Part shown: positions 43,855 to 55,700 of the stretch, piece after piece | How positions within the stretch are numbered: position 1 is the stretch's first letter | Layout of the letters: every line of letters begins with the position of its first letter | Origin: Larix kaempferi | Lineage: Eukaryota; Streptophyta; Pinopsida; Pinales; Pinaceae | DNA length: 64,000 nucleotides | Direction of reading: 5' to 3' | NCBI GenBank assembly: GCA_027924585.1 | Contig: BSBM01000592.1 | Span: 6,864,001-6,928,000, forward strand | Made by a program: the position numbers and the translations under genes | Notes under the pieces: generated by a model | The model's database searches: none | What the model was told of the DNA's origin: nothing | Seen by the model: only the letters and a program-made list of their open reading frames with translations

Positions 43855-45062
43855 TCAGTCGTCTAATTTGATCTTGCATAGGCTTCGGCGCCGACGCCAA
43901 TCATGAATATGGTCAGTGATATGCGTGGCCGTGTTCTGTCTGCAAGACAGTAGGATCTCGACGCCCGCATCGTAGCGGACAGGTAGCTGGAAGAATTGTA
44001 GGAAGGTCGAGGCAAGGGAGGTAAATGTGGAATGCATCCCATGGGGTTGCTCGATGTACCATTTGGCTGCGGAGCCAGTGAAGGTGCGTTGTAAAAGTCG
44101 TAGGCGGATTGAGTCATCCACTATGGAGTTGGAGGAACACCATAAATTGAAGGACATGATGTGATTTTGGGGGTCTTCTCCAGCCTTTCCCTCAAACTTG
44201 GGGATGTCAGAAGGAAGCTTAGTGGGCATATAGGGCCAAGTAGGATCATGTCTGATGGGGTCATTTGTGAGCCTAGCTAAATCTGGCAGGTTGAGACTTG
44301 CCATGTATGGTAGACTAGCGGATGTGGTGACCGGAACCGGGACCTGCCTAGCCATTGTGGCATGGTGTAGGGGTCCAGTAGCGCCTATAGGTATGCTAGG
44401 TATGGAGGGTATGTGTCCTCCAAAAGGTGTGGCCTGATATGGGTTAGCGCTCCCAAGTGCAACTTGGGTTACACTTGGGTTAGGAATCGCACTAGGGATT
44501 CCTGGTATGGCACTGCCAAGTGCAACATGAGTTACACTTGGGTTAGGAATCGCACTAGGGGTTCCTTGGATAGCACTCCCAAGTGCAACAGGAGTTACAC
44601 TTGGGTTAGGAATCGCGCTAGGGATTCCTGGGATAGGGTTTGTGGAGACCGAAGGGGGTATGACCCCCATGTTGGGCATGCCCATGACAGGTGGTGGTCC
44701 TGTGCTAGGCATTCCTGAATGTGGAGTGTTACCCATATTGGGCATACCCAAGGGGGTGGTTGTTGCCGTTGATGGTGCTACCGCAGAAGGGTCTGCGGAT
44801 GTCTGACCTATGGTTAATGTAAATAGTGGATCAACTGGTGTTCCAGACATAATTGTGGTTGGTGGTAACTCGGTGGGGTTTTCGGATTCTACCTCCAAAT
44901 CAAAGGTGAAGAGGGGTATGTCAGAATCGGATGACTGTCTAATTGATTGACGTTGTGTCGAATCAAGGGATAATGCTCTGCGTCCGTGACGTGGAGAGCC
45001 AAGTGGACTAAACTCTGGGAGTTCGCCCTGTAGACGACGAGAACGTCTAGAATTCTCAATGG
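43855..45062 (-). pseudogene. Gypsy gag, capsid part (one stop)
   Basis: The frame is open from about 45062. The first in-frame ATG is at 44850 (MSGTPVDPLFTLTIGQ). Residues after this carry three 21-residue Pro-rich repeats (PGIPSAIPNPSVTPVALGSA type; 63 bp each, about 44449-44640). A Retrotrans_gag capsid domain follows: DIPKFEGKAGEDPQNHIMSF, LRLLQRTFTGSAAKWYIEQP, FLQFFQLPVRYDAG and CRQNTATHITDHIHDW. A TGA at 43855-43857 stands where the plus-strand copy has CGA (Arg); downstream the frame stays open into the next ORF. A shorter A-run upstream shifts the leader frame relative to the other copy. Confidence 0.85.
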
Positions 45063-45129
45063 TGAGAATATGTTTTTTATGTAAAAATTTGTTTTAAGTA
45101 TCAGGTGGTGATATGTATGTAAAAAACTC

Positions 45130-46902
45130 AAAACCCTAATGCAACCAAGGGTGCAAGAAGGGGAGTGAAAAAAGAAGGCTCATAGGCCAAAAAATCAATC
45201 CTCAAAAAATGCACTTATTCTAGCAGCTGTGCTACAATAAGTGGAGGAATGCAACAACTAGTCAGAATACCAACATGCAAGCGGCTCCTAGAAAAATTAG
45301 GTGTAACTAGACTCAAAAGGTGGTAAAGATCATGCAAACACCTAATCTAAAAGTATTGTGAGTCAAACAGACGATATCCTCTGCAAGGTGATGAAATCCA
45401 AGTCAGACAATATGAATGTTGAGACAACGGCTAGATATCCCCCTACCGGGAGGGACACCGGGTAATCAATCCTAAAAGACAGGCTACTAGGATACTCCGT
45501 TCATGACGCGTCGAGAAAAGGTAAATCTGCCGTTTGGTCCTTTGATCGCAATATCCCAATACAGGGATATCCCGAGAACTGCGAATGGTAGCCCTTCGGT
45601 TACTGAATGGGTTTCGGTATCCCACTCAGGCTTCCGGAACCATCCTCGCGACTTCAACCCTCCTAGGGGAGAGGCCTTCCCACAAACCGGTTGTGACCGC
45701 GCCAAAAAGTACTAAGAGATTTTAGCTCCCTAATTGGACAACTTCTATGTCTCAGATGTATGAACTGAGGGGTGTTATTGGAACACCTATCCCCCCAATA
45801 CTACCTTGCTACAAGAATTCTTTTAGTGTTCCCCAAGTGGGGTTAAAAGTGTGTTCAAATTAAGGTACGTTTTAAAGCTTAGTTCAATTAAGTGATCGTG
45901 TGAGTGCACGTGAGGTGTTGTAAACTGAACTTGAAAAAAACAAATTAAATGCTTTAAGGGAAATTTTCAAAAAATAAAGGATTTTTCGAAAATAAAAAGC
46001 AAATATTTAAGACTTTTTTCACTAAAAGGAATTAATATGCTTTTCAAAAAATAACTCAAAAAATAAAGGATTTCTTGGATTTATGAAAGCAAATAATAAA
46101 CTCCTTTTTAAAAGAAATAAATGGATTTCTTCGTTTCAAGAAAAATTGCTAAGGGCAAGATTCTAAAGAAGTAAACAAGAAAAAATTTGAATCTAGATGA
46201 AAATGCAAAATGAGTCTTTCTTTCACTTTCTTGAAAATTTTTTAAAAGATTTCTAGATATGCACTTTTAAATAGTAAAAAAATTTTCAGAGCTGTAAAAT
46301 ATGCAGAATGCAATACTGTAAAAAATGTGCTATGGGCAGAAAGTACAGTAAAAAATATTTTTCAAAATCGGGATGGCCGAATGAAAAATTCAGCCGCGCG
46401 GGTTTTGGACGAACAGCCGCGATGGGCCGCGCGGGTTTTGGACGAACAGTCGCGATGGACCGCGCGGGTTTTGGGCGCACAGTCGCGATGGACAGCGCGG
46501 AAAACGGCCGCGAAGCCGCGGTGTGCAGCGCGGAAAAACGCAGACAAGTCGCGATGGACCGCGCGACTGTCTGAAAAAAGGCCGCGATGGGCCGCGCGGA
46601 AAAACGCAGAAAGGTCGCGATGGACCGCGCGACTGTCTGGAAAAAGGCCGCGATGGGCCGCGCGGAAAAATGCAGAAAAGTCGCGATGGACCGCGCGACT
46701 GTCTGGCAAAAAACCGCGAGGCGGAAGCCGTGCACGGAAACCGAGAAACGAACCCAAAAATTGAAAATTTCGGGCTGTTTATGGGGCCAAATCTCAGAAC
46801 AGCAATGGATCTGCTGTCTAAGATGGCAGATCTATGGATCTAAAGGTTAAAAACTCATAAAAACTAAGATTTAAAGGTAAAACTAGAGATCTAAAGTTCA
46901 AA
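45130..46902 (-). other. Leader of the minus-strand gypsy element
   Basis: This non-coding region between primer site and gag is conserved with 59763-61505. It contains the CG-rich minisatellite and a block at 45490-45720 with an inverted motif around ATATCCC...GGGATAT. It probably holds packaging signals, by position. Confidence 0.5.
46380..46735. repeat. CG-rich palindromic minisatellite in the leader
   Basis: Units of roughly 36 bp combine TCGCGATGGACCGCGCG with either GGTTTTGG or GACTGTCTGG spacers, about nine copies. TCGCGA and CCGCGCGG are palindromes. The block is far richer in CpG than anything around it. A counterpart lies at 59945-60240 in the other copy. Open frames through it on both strands are by-products. 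Confidence 0.85.
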
Positions 46903-46919
46903 CCAAAGCGGAGTCGCCA
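46903..46919 (-). promoter_or_regulatory. Primer-binding site of the gypsy element
   Basis: Minus strand TGGCGACTCCGCTTTGG, five bases inside the LTR. It does not match Met-tRNA. The TGGCGACTC start resembles the Arg-tRNA type primer sites described for Tat/Ogre elements; the tRNA assignment is an inference. Confidence 0.6.
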
Positions 46920-46924
46920 AAAAC

Positions 46925-47645
46925 TGTTGGCCCGGTTTTGCAACCAGGCTTAGTGCTATGGGCACCTGCTAACTAGTAGCAGCAGTTTCAATGAAAGCAA
47001 ATAACAATAAACTAAATAAACAATACTATTTATGGATCTAAGCAAGAATCTAAGCAAATAATGACAATAATTTAAGATCAAGAACAAGAACATATAAAAT
47101 AAAGAATTTGTATTGAAAGTATGGGGCAAGCAAGTGCTTGCGGAATCAATACCTCTAATGGTGAGGTTGAATAGCTCCAAGGATGAGCAACTTCCAATCT
47201 CCAATGGTCTCTTCTCCAATGTGGTTTGCAATGGCTAAAATGCTCAGGGGAGATTTCAGCAGCATAAGGATGAGATAATGGATGGATGTGAAATGAGGAG
47301 CCCCTACCACCTTTTTATAGGTTTTGGTGGTGAGGAATACCATTTGTGGTTTTGTGGAAACCAAATGGTATTGACCAACATGGTTTAGGTACTTTTCCCT
47401 CCTTTTTCCTTTTTTGAATAAAAATAATATTTTAATTCCCTTTTTAATATTTTTGGGAATTTGGACCCTTTTTGAGGGTTTTTTATGATTTTCTTGGAAA
47501 AATAATCTTTTTAAATGGAAAAAGGGGTGTACTAAGGTCTTTTGGTGACCTTTTGTTGGTTTCGGAGGCTCAGATGGTGAAAAAGTGGACAAATGGGTCA
47601 TGTGAATAGGGAAATGAGCTAGTGAGCACTTTTTGGGTGTTAACA
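46925..47645 (-). repeat. 5' LTR of the minus-strand gypsy element
   Basis: Same length and almost the same sequence as the LTR at 36986. The TATA box (minus) is near 47311-47320. Confidence 0.95.
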
Positions 47646-47650
47646 GCATC

Positions 47651-47871
47651 ACAAATAAAACTCAACAAATATATATAACCACATATCAAGAAATACACAC
47701 AAAATATGAGCATATAAAACAAAGGTCAATAAAAATTAAAAACAAAATAACTTAAAAACTTAGTTCAAACTGCCCATACAAAATTTTGGCCATCATAGAT
47801 GAGCTGACAGCTAGCAGACTGAGGCCAAAGAGACTCACGGCCTCCACATATGAGTACATAGAAGGGTAAAG
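47651..47871. other. Flanking sequence between two elements
   Basis: This 221 bp continues the sequence left of 36986 once the gypsy element is removed. No exon could be confirmed. Copia copy 2 begins at 47872. Confidence 0.4.
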
Positions 47872-48475
47872 TGTTAAGATTCAATATGCTAAGACATAAA
47901 ATATCAACATTACATTCCATTTCACAACAATAGCATATACAGGATCACTAAAAGAACAACAAGCACAACATAAACACAAGAGACACAGATTTATCCTGGG
48001 AAACCCTCATGAGGAAGAAAACCCAGCAAAGCTTCCTCAATATAGATGATCAACAATATAGAGATGTATATCCCAAACATGAGCTCCTTCTCCTCCATAG
48101 CAGATCTCTCTTTCTCACCTATGCGCCATTCACAAGTGAGTGAATAATAAGTGTGTGTGATAAATGAGGAACACACCTCCTCTATTTATACACTACTCTG
48201 ACTTGTATTTTACATTAACTAGGTAGGCCCCAACTTAACCACTTAACATAATGTGATAGGGACGACCCCACTAGGGTGGTCTAATAACCCTTTAACCCAC
48301 ATGACTCATACAGGGCCGACCCCCACAAGGGAAGTCTAATAACCCAAGTTACCACATTCTCCAGGGAGGAATAAAACATCTTCGGATATACAATAAGGTC
48401 TTCACGGAGGAATGAAACATCTCAGGAATAATAAAGTACAAATATAATATTCTTATAAGTTACAATATCTCAAAA
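47872..48475 (-). repeat. 3' LTR of copia copy 2
   Basis: On the plus strand it runs TGTTAAGATTCAAT to ATCTCAAAA. TATAAATA (minus) is at 48183-48190. It matches 26110-26712 along its length with moderate divergence. Confidence 0.85.
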
Positions 48476-48689
48476 CTCCCCCTTAACGAGAAGGATATTA
48501 TAACAACATCTGCACGAGCAAGGAGTCATCAACTACATGATACATGATACATCTATAAATCATTGGAATATTTCTTTATACATCATAAACAGTAACTCAT
48601 TCAGTTACTGGAACATCAAGCATCATCGGTATTGAGTCTTCATCTTCTGTAGCACTCGAACAACTATAGCAACATCATCATCTGGATCT

Positions 48690-50260
48690 CTCGAACAACA
48701 GCTTCATCGTCTGGATCTACCGATCAACAACATCGTCATATAGACCATCACGATTAACAGCATCATCATCTAGACCATCGCGATCAACAACATTGTCATG
48801 TAGACCATCATGATCAACATCATCATCATCTAGACCATCATGATCAACAACATCGTCATCTAAACCATCACAATCAACACCATTGTCATCTAGACCATCA
48901 CGATCAACAACATCGTCATCTAGACCATCACGATCAACATCATCGTCATCTAGACCATCATGATCAACAACATCGTCATCTAGATCATAACGATCAACAA
49001 CATCGTCATCTAGACCATCACGATCAACATATGGATCCTCTCGATCAACAACATCAACATAGCAGCATACTCTGCAATGTACAAGATCCTATTACAGGAT
49101 GATCAATCCCTCTCACTTTAGGACAAAGGTCCAAGGATGATACTATCCTGATCCACTTATAGGATAATCAATTCCTCTCAATTTAAGACATCTCTCATGT
49201 CTATGGACGATGCAATCCAGATAAACTTACAAGATGATCAATCCTTATCTCTTTAAGACACCTCACCATGTCTAGGGACGATGCAATCCCGAATCAGCTT
49301 ACAGGATGATTAGTCCTTATCACTTTAAGACACCTCACCATGTCTAGGGACGATGCAATCCCGAATCAGCTTACAAGATGATTAGTCCTTATCACTTTAA
49401 GATACCTCACCATATCTAGGGACGATGCAATCCTGAATAAGCTTACAAGATGATTAATCCTTATCACTTTAAGACACCTCACCATGTCTAGGGATGATGG
49501 AATCCTGAATCAGCTTACAAGATTATTAGTCCTTATCACTTTAAGACACCTCACCATGTCTAGGGACGATGCAATCCCGAATCAACTTATAGGATGATTA
49601 ATACTTATCACTTTAGGACATGGGTCCAAGGACGATGCAATCCTGATCCACTTACAGGATGATCAATCCCTATCACTTTAGGACATGAGTCCAAGGATGA
49701 TGCAATCCTGATCCACTTACGGGATGATCAATCCCTATCATTTTAGGACATGAGTCCAAGGACGATGCAATCTTGTCACGTACATTTTGAACCAAACGTT
49801 TAGGGATGATGCAGTCCTATCATGTACATTTTGAACCAAACGCTTAGGGATGATGCAATCCTATCATGTAAATTTTGAACCAAACGCTCAAGGACGATGT
49901 AGTCCTATCATGTACATTTTGAACCAAATGTTCAGGGATGATGCAGTCCTATCACGTCCACTAGGGACCACTTTCTCGGAGACATATGTCTACGGATCTT
50001 TTTTATGACATGTGTCCAGGGATGATACAATCCCTCCTTGTCCACTTAGACAAATTCTAAGGACCATATATTGACCTGATCATCGGAACTGGTAACCTCA
50101 TCGTCGACCTCATCATTGAAACAGGTAGCCTCATCATCAATACAAGTATCCTCATCATCGATACAAGTATCCACATCATCAATGCAAGTATCCTTGTCAT
50201 CGATACAAGTATCCATATCAATACAGTATCCACATCATCGATACAGGTATCCACAATGAT
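48690..50260. repeat. Tandem-repeat region of copia copy 2
   Basis: In order: about ten 30-bp units with TCTAGACCATCACGATCAAC (48690-49030); 71-bp type units with GGATGATTAGTCCTTATC and TAGGGACGATGCAATCC (49100-49780); 44-bp units with GTACATTTTGAACCAAACG (spaced 44 bp at 49781, 49825, 49869 and 49913); and short ATACAAGTATCCACATCATCG units (50095-50250). The same classes occur in copy 1 with other unit lengths and copy numbers. Confidence 0.85.
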
Positions 50261-50292
50261 ACCAATATCCAAATATCATCATTGACCATATC

Positions 50293-51670
50293 ACTCCCCC
50301 TTTCGAGGAGGGTCCTTTTGAACGACACCAAGCTTGTCTCGGAAATACTCAACCTTTACTCGAGACAGAGGTTTGGTCAATACATCAGCAACTTGTTCAT
50401 CAGTGCTCACATACTCGAGCTTGATAGCTCCTTTCTGCACCATATCCCGTATAAAAAATATCAGATTTCTATGTGCTTTGAATTATCATGGAAAACTGGA
50501 TTCTAGGCCATCTTGATACAACTCTGGTTGTCACATAGGATCACAGTGGGGTCCATCTCTAAGTCAAACAATCCTGATAACAACTTCCGAAGCCATATCG
50601 CTTCACAGAGCAAGCAGCAATATATTCCGCTTCAGCTGTGCTAAGAGCCACACTAGACTGCTTCTTGCTAAACCACAAGATCATGGCAGATCCTAGACAA
50701 TAACATCCTCCCGATGTGCTCTTCCTATTTGATACACTTCCTACCCAATCAACATCTGTGTAGCCATACAATATGAAGTCATGATCTCCAAGATAATATA
50801 GATCAAGGTCTATCGTACACCTCATCACATGCGTTGCAGCTATCAGGTGAACACACCTAGGTTCCACTAGATACTGACCCAAGGTGTTCACAGCAAATAA
50901 TATATCTGGCCTGGTATTCATCAGATACATCAATGACCCAATAATCTGTCTCTACATAGTTACATCCACTAACTCTGATGAGTCATCAGCTAATAGCTTC
51001 AAGTCGGAACCCATGAGAGTGGCCATGGTTGTACATTCCAACATATCATATCTTCTCAAGATTTCCACAGCATACTTTCCCTGGTTGAGAAATATTCCTT
51101 TTGGGCCTTGCTATACTTCCAAACCTAGGAAGTAATGCATCAATTCGAGATCTTTCATCTCAAACTCTACAGAGAGTTTCTTCTTCACTCGACAATCTAT
51201 TTCTCATTCCCTGTCAGAAAGAGATCATCCACATACAATAATAGTATTATCCATAACCTTAACATAACGGTTAGGATCAGCTTTAGTTCTGGTAAATCCC
51301 AAGCTTGTCAAGAAGCTATCAAATCTTCCTCTGTGACTAAACATCATTCCTACTCTGAGTGATCTTCTGCATATCTATCCGTGCCATCTCCCATCACATG
51401 GGTCTACTGATATGAGCCTCAAGATCATTCGAACTCTGTGGTGAGTTCCTTCTTGAATTCATCTAAGAGAATAATGTCATCTGAATATATACACCATCTT
51501 CAACCTTGTATCAAAGGTTGAAATCCGCATCACTCATGGTGATCATTAAGCTCATCAAATGACTATCGATCCTGGGTACCCACAGATCCTGATTCACACT
51601 TCTTCTTCAATTATACCATTAAGAGAATGGTCTTATTTAGCCACTTGGAGCAAATATCTCGTCATGATCC
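50293..51670 (-). pseudogene. Copia RT C-terminal half and RNase H of copy 2
   Basis: Minus strand: FAPSG stub (about 51640), catalytic YVDDLFLTGNEK (51205-51245), then an open stretch MMYLMNTRPDILFAVNTLGQ, DVDWVGSVSNRKSTSGGCYC, WFSKKQSSVALSTAEAEYIA (50559-50933). A further frame carries VADVLTKPLSRVKVEYFRDK and ends in PPRKGE next to a polypurine tract. Several stops and frame changes make it non-functional. Upstream RT, integrase and gag are absent. Confidence 0.8.
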
Positions 51671-52764
51671 TCTTCCTCTTTCTAAGAGAATCTTCTAGCC
51701 AAGAGCCTTCTATAGTATGTTTGATTTGTAACATCCATCACTTGTTCGGTGTTCATCATTCTTCATGATCTTTCCTACAAATCAAAGTTAATTACATGAT
51801 TAGTAATACTTCATAATCATCAAATCATGTTTGACATGATAATCTATTATGCATACAGATATGATTCACATAGTTATGCAACTATCTTGACCTGTACTTT
51901 GACACAACACTTTTCCATATCCTGTATGCATATAGTGGCTATCTAGATGCCTTCCATCTCTACCAAAACATACTATCGAGAGCATGCACAGCTCTCAGCA
52001 TGTCAACAAAGAGGTTTCATTCTAGACAAGAAACAATGGAATGTTTTCCCAACTTACCAATCATATGCATATTAGTAGTATACTGTTCAATGCTATATGA
52101 ATGATTACACTCAACATGATATATTCTAGGAATACAAATATGTATACAACTATTATGAGCAATATCATTTACTATTCAGAGATTCAAGAAGTAATTCAAA
52201 TGACAACTTAAATACTTATCTTTTTTATGTTTGTGTGGTTGCCTCCCGCTTGATCTCTATTTTCCCTTCAGGATTATATGTCTTTGAACTTCTATCCATT
52301 CTGGACCACTATGCATGCTTAAGTGTGCACTAGTGTCATCCTCATGATCTCATACATAAACATACATTCATTAATATAATCTCAATACTATCTAAATAAA
52401 CTTAAGTATGTATGGTCATGATCATTTCATACATAGGTATACTTACCTAATATCCTAACACAAATTATGATTCTAACTTGATATAGGAAAACATACCTGG
52501 ATTATCATGGTTATGTCTTATCATACCCAAACAATATCTTATTTTTTCTCTTCAATGATTTAGAGACCTTGTGCTAGAACCTGCATATCTCGTAAGTTAA
52601 GCATAGTAGAACAAAGTCATATAAAACCTCGTAAGTAGAGCTTCTATGTGGTTAAAGACTATGGATGAGTCTTTGTCTTCATGTCATCATGGTCATAGAA
52701 CTTGATTTGTCTTTATTCATGTACCTGTATCTTTTTAGCGGACAACATCAACCTCATACAATAC
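51671..52764 (-). other. Leader remnant of copia copy 2
   Basis: Non-coding, matching 29000-30180 of copy 1. It ends abruptly at the gypsy LTR. Confidence 0.6.
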
Positions 52765-52983
52765 TGTTAACACCTAAAAAGTGCTCACTAGCTCATTCCC
52801 TTACTCACATGACCCATTTGTCCACTTTTCCACCATCTGAGCCTCTGAAACCAACAAAAGGTCACCAAAAGACCTTAGTACACCCCTTTTTCCATTAAAA
52901 AAGATTATTTTTCCAAGAAAATCATAAAAAACCCTCAAAAAGGGTCCAAATTCCCAAAAATATTAAAAAGGGAATTAAAATAT
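52765..52983 (+). repeat. LTR fragment (first 219 bp)
   Basis: It begins TGTTAACACCTAAAAAGTGC and matches 59015-59233 base for base as far as I can compare. It stops at AATTAAAATAT, where RT coding begins. The five bases before it are AATAC. Confidence 0.9.
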
Positions 52984-55592
52984 CACACCACATCGATACA
53001 TGGCCGGAAGTACCCCCTGTTCGTCAGAAACAGCGACCTATTCACCCTGCCAAGCTCCCAGCTGTTAAGGCTGAAGTCGAGAAACTTCGAAAAGCAGGGT
53101 TCATCTACCCTATTCCGTACACCACATGGGTGTCGAACCCCGTTCCTGTCAACAAAAAGCAAGGCACCCTTAGAGTATGCACTGATTTCCGCGATCTAAA
53201 CCACGCTTGTCCAAAAGACAATTTCCCCACGCCATTCATTGACCAACTCATTGATGAGTGTGCGGGCCATGAGGTCCTATCCTTCATGGACGGGTTTTCC
53301 GGATATAACCAGATTCACATCCGCAAGGAGGATCAGTACAAAACTGCCTTTACCACCCCATGGGGCACCTTTGCCTACCGCGTCATGCCATTTGGCCTTA
53401 AAAATGCTGGTGCCACTTTCCAGCGAGCCATGACCTATTGCTTTCACGACTTGGTCCATATCCTACGAGTCTATCTTGACGACCTCACAGCTCGTTCCCG
53501 AAAACGATCAGACCACCTTAACGACCTCCGGCAAGTTTTCCTGCGTTGTCGCAAATATAAAATCCGCTTGAACCCACACAAGTGTGTCTTTTGCGTCCCG
53601 GCGGGCCGGTTGTTGGGTTTCATTGTTTCCCAAGATGGAATCACTGTCGATCCCCTGAAAGTTAAAGCCATCTTAGAACTTCCCCCTCCTCGCACGCTTC
53701 GACAGCTTCAGAGCTTGCAAGGGCGGTCCAATTTTCTTAGGCGCTTTGTCCCTGATTATGCCACCAAAGTCCACGGGTTCTTACGCTTACTTCGTACCCA
53801 CATACCCTTTGTTTGGGACGAGCAAGCAGACACGGCATTCGAAGCCCTCAAGAAAGCTCTCACACAAGCCCCCTTGATATCCCCACCGGATTTCTCCCAA
53901 GACTTCACCCTTTACGTCTCGGCATCTGAACATGCCGTGTCCGGAGTTTTGGTACAAGAAGATGCTTCCCACAAAGAGCATGTGATTTATTACGTCAGCC
54001 AGACCTTGTCTGGCCCACCGCTACGCTACCCATACGAGGAAAGATTAGCCCTAGCTGTAGTCTTTTCCGTACAAAAACTATGACACTATATTTTGCTTAG
54101 TCATACCACGGTTGTCGCCGACTCCAACCCCATGGTCTACCTCCTCACCCGACGGCTCCTTCAGGGTCGCGTCGCTAAATGGGTCATTATCCTCCAGGAA
54201 TATGACCTTACTTTCAAGACCCCCAAAAGCACCAAAGCCCTTGCGCTTGCTCACCTCATTACAGATCTCCCCTCCTCTTCAACATCACCCGTCATCCAAA
54301 CGGACCTGATTGACGAGCAGATCTTCATCATTTCGTCTGACGACCCTTGGTACGGAGACATTTTGACTTACCTTCGTACGCAAAAATTCCGACCACACAT
54401 CGATCGTGATGGACGCCGTCGCATACGACACCACGCCCCCCGATACCTACTTATTGGGGATGTACTTTATCGACGCGGCGTTGATACTATCTTACGCCGC
54501 TGCCTATCCCATAGTGAGGCAGAACAAGTCCTCAATGATTGTCATAGCGGTGCCTGTGGAGGCCATTTCTCCGGCATGGCTACCGCCCAGAAAATCATTC
54601 GGGCCGGTTATTTTTGGCCATCATTATTTACTGATTGCATCACCGCAGTCAAGCATTGCCAGAACTGCCAGCTATTTTCCCCCAAGGCAAGAACCCCCCC
54701 TGCCCCCCTTCATCCAGTCATCACTGTTGGACCATTCTGCAAATGGGCCATAGACTTCCTCGACTGCAATCCCCCGTCAGCCGGCAGTCACAAACACATC
54801 ATTGTGGCCGTAGATTATTTCACCAAATGGGCAGAAGCCATGCCAACCTATAATTGCAAAGCCGACACTGCGGCACGGTTTTTCTTCAACCATGTCATCG
54901 CTCGTTTCGGAGTACCACAGCAGTTAGTCTCTGACCACGGCTCTCACTTCGAAGATGCCGTCTGGAAGGAGTTATCAACCATGTTGAAATTCGAACACCA
55001 TTTCTCTTCCGCTTACTATCCCCAAGGAAACGGCCAAGTCGAAGCGATCAATAAAATCTTGAAGACCATTCTCCAACGCACTGTCGACAAGCACAAGTCC
55101 AATTGGCATCACATGCTTTTCCCGGCACTATGGGCCTACCGCACATCAACCAAAACCGCCACCGGTTTTACCCCTTTCCATTTAGTTCACGGTGTGGAAT
55201 CGGTCCTCCCTATTGAGTGCCAGATCCCAGCTTTACACATCGCCGTGGAACTTCTACCGGACACTTCCCCAATCGAGCAACGTTTACTACTCCTAGAGCA
55301 GGCCGATGAAGATCGGCGCACCGCCATTCAAAACATGGAAGCTGCTAAACAACGATCGAAACTAAGTTACGACAAACGCGTCCACCCAAGAACCTTTTCG
55401 GAGGGAGACCTTGTCCTCGCTTACGATCAAGCTCATGATAAAACCGGAAAGGGAAAGTTCGTGTCTATGTGGCAAGGCCCCTACATCATACACACCTGCC
55501 TCGGGCAGGGGGCATACATTCTGACCGATTCAGAAGGCAACACCTTACGCAACCCACGCAACGGGTTGTACCTTAAAAGATTTTACCCATAG
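52984..55592 (+). pseudogene. Gypsy reverse transcriptase, RNase H and integrase (one stop)
   Basis: The frame enters from the deletion point (AVKAEVEKLRKAGFIYPI), with no start codon of its own. RT: VCTDFRDLNHACPKDNFPTP, FMDGFSGYNQI, TTPWGTFAYRVMPFGLKNAG, catalytic YLDD at 53472-53483. RNase H: LYVSASEHAVSGVLVQEDAS (first Asp replaced, as is common in this lineage), YPYEERLALAVVFSVQKL, a TGA at 54081-54083 where Arg (CGA) is usual, then VVADSNPMVYLL. Integrase: zinc region HSGACGGHFSG...HCQNC; catalytic WAIDFLDC, SDHGSHF, NGQVEAINK (Asp, Asp, Glu all kept); C-terminal GPYIIHTCLGQGAYIL. Only one stop, so decay is recent. Confidence 0.9.
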
Positions 55593-55700
55593 AAAATCTC
55601 ATGGACACCATCGTCCATTTTAGTATAGGCATACATTTTTCGTTCACAAATTTATTTTTTTCAAAAAACCTAAACATTTGTTTTCTCTGCATGACCACAG

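Larger units (their letters stand above)
36981..47650 (-). mobile_element. Complete non-autonomous gypsy element with TSD GCATC (minus strand)
   Basis: Two 721-bp LTRs (36986-37706 and 46925-47645) are flanked by the 5-bp duplication GCATC (36981-36985 and 47646-47650). On the minus strand the order is 5' LTR, primer site, 1.8-kb leader with CG-rich minisatellite, gag, protease, extra zinc knuckles, start of the RT linker, then a 149-bp repeat region, 3' region, polypurine tract and 3' LTR. Reverse transcriptase, RNase H and integrase are missing. By eye the LTRs differ at about one site (TTTTTTAATGG against TTTTTAAATGG), so the insertion is young. A related copy with pol starts at 52765. Confidence 0.92.
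47872..52764 (-). mobile_element. Copia-type element, copy 2 (right end lost)
   Basis: Same family and orientation as 26110-32335. The 3' LTR is 47872-48475 (604 bp, terminal CA changed to AA), followed by polypurine tract 48476-48485, a tandem-repeat region (48690-50260), a second polypurine tract at about 50293, the end of pol (50300-51670) and leader. The gypsy LTR at 52765 cuts it, so its 5' LTR and primer site are not in view. The leader joins pol at the same RT point as in copy 1. Confidence 0.8.

Noticed and set aside
45443-45715. Open frames on both strands around 45443-45715 (and 60920-61148)
   Set aside because: They are in the conserved non-coding leader, are open on both strands, and have no recognisable product.
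46286-46850. Overlapping open frames of 87-149 codons on both strands (RAGFGRTVAMDRAG-type peptides)
   Set aside because: All arise from the CG-rich leader minisatellite, in several frames at once and on both strands, with no start context or conserved product. The mirror set at 59836-60306 has the same cause.
50884-51362. Plus-strand frames at 50884-51135 and 51135-51362
   Set aside because: They are antisense to the copia RT/RNase H remnant, which has diagnostic motifs on the minus strand.
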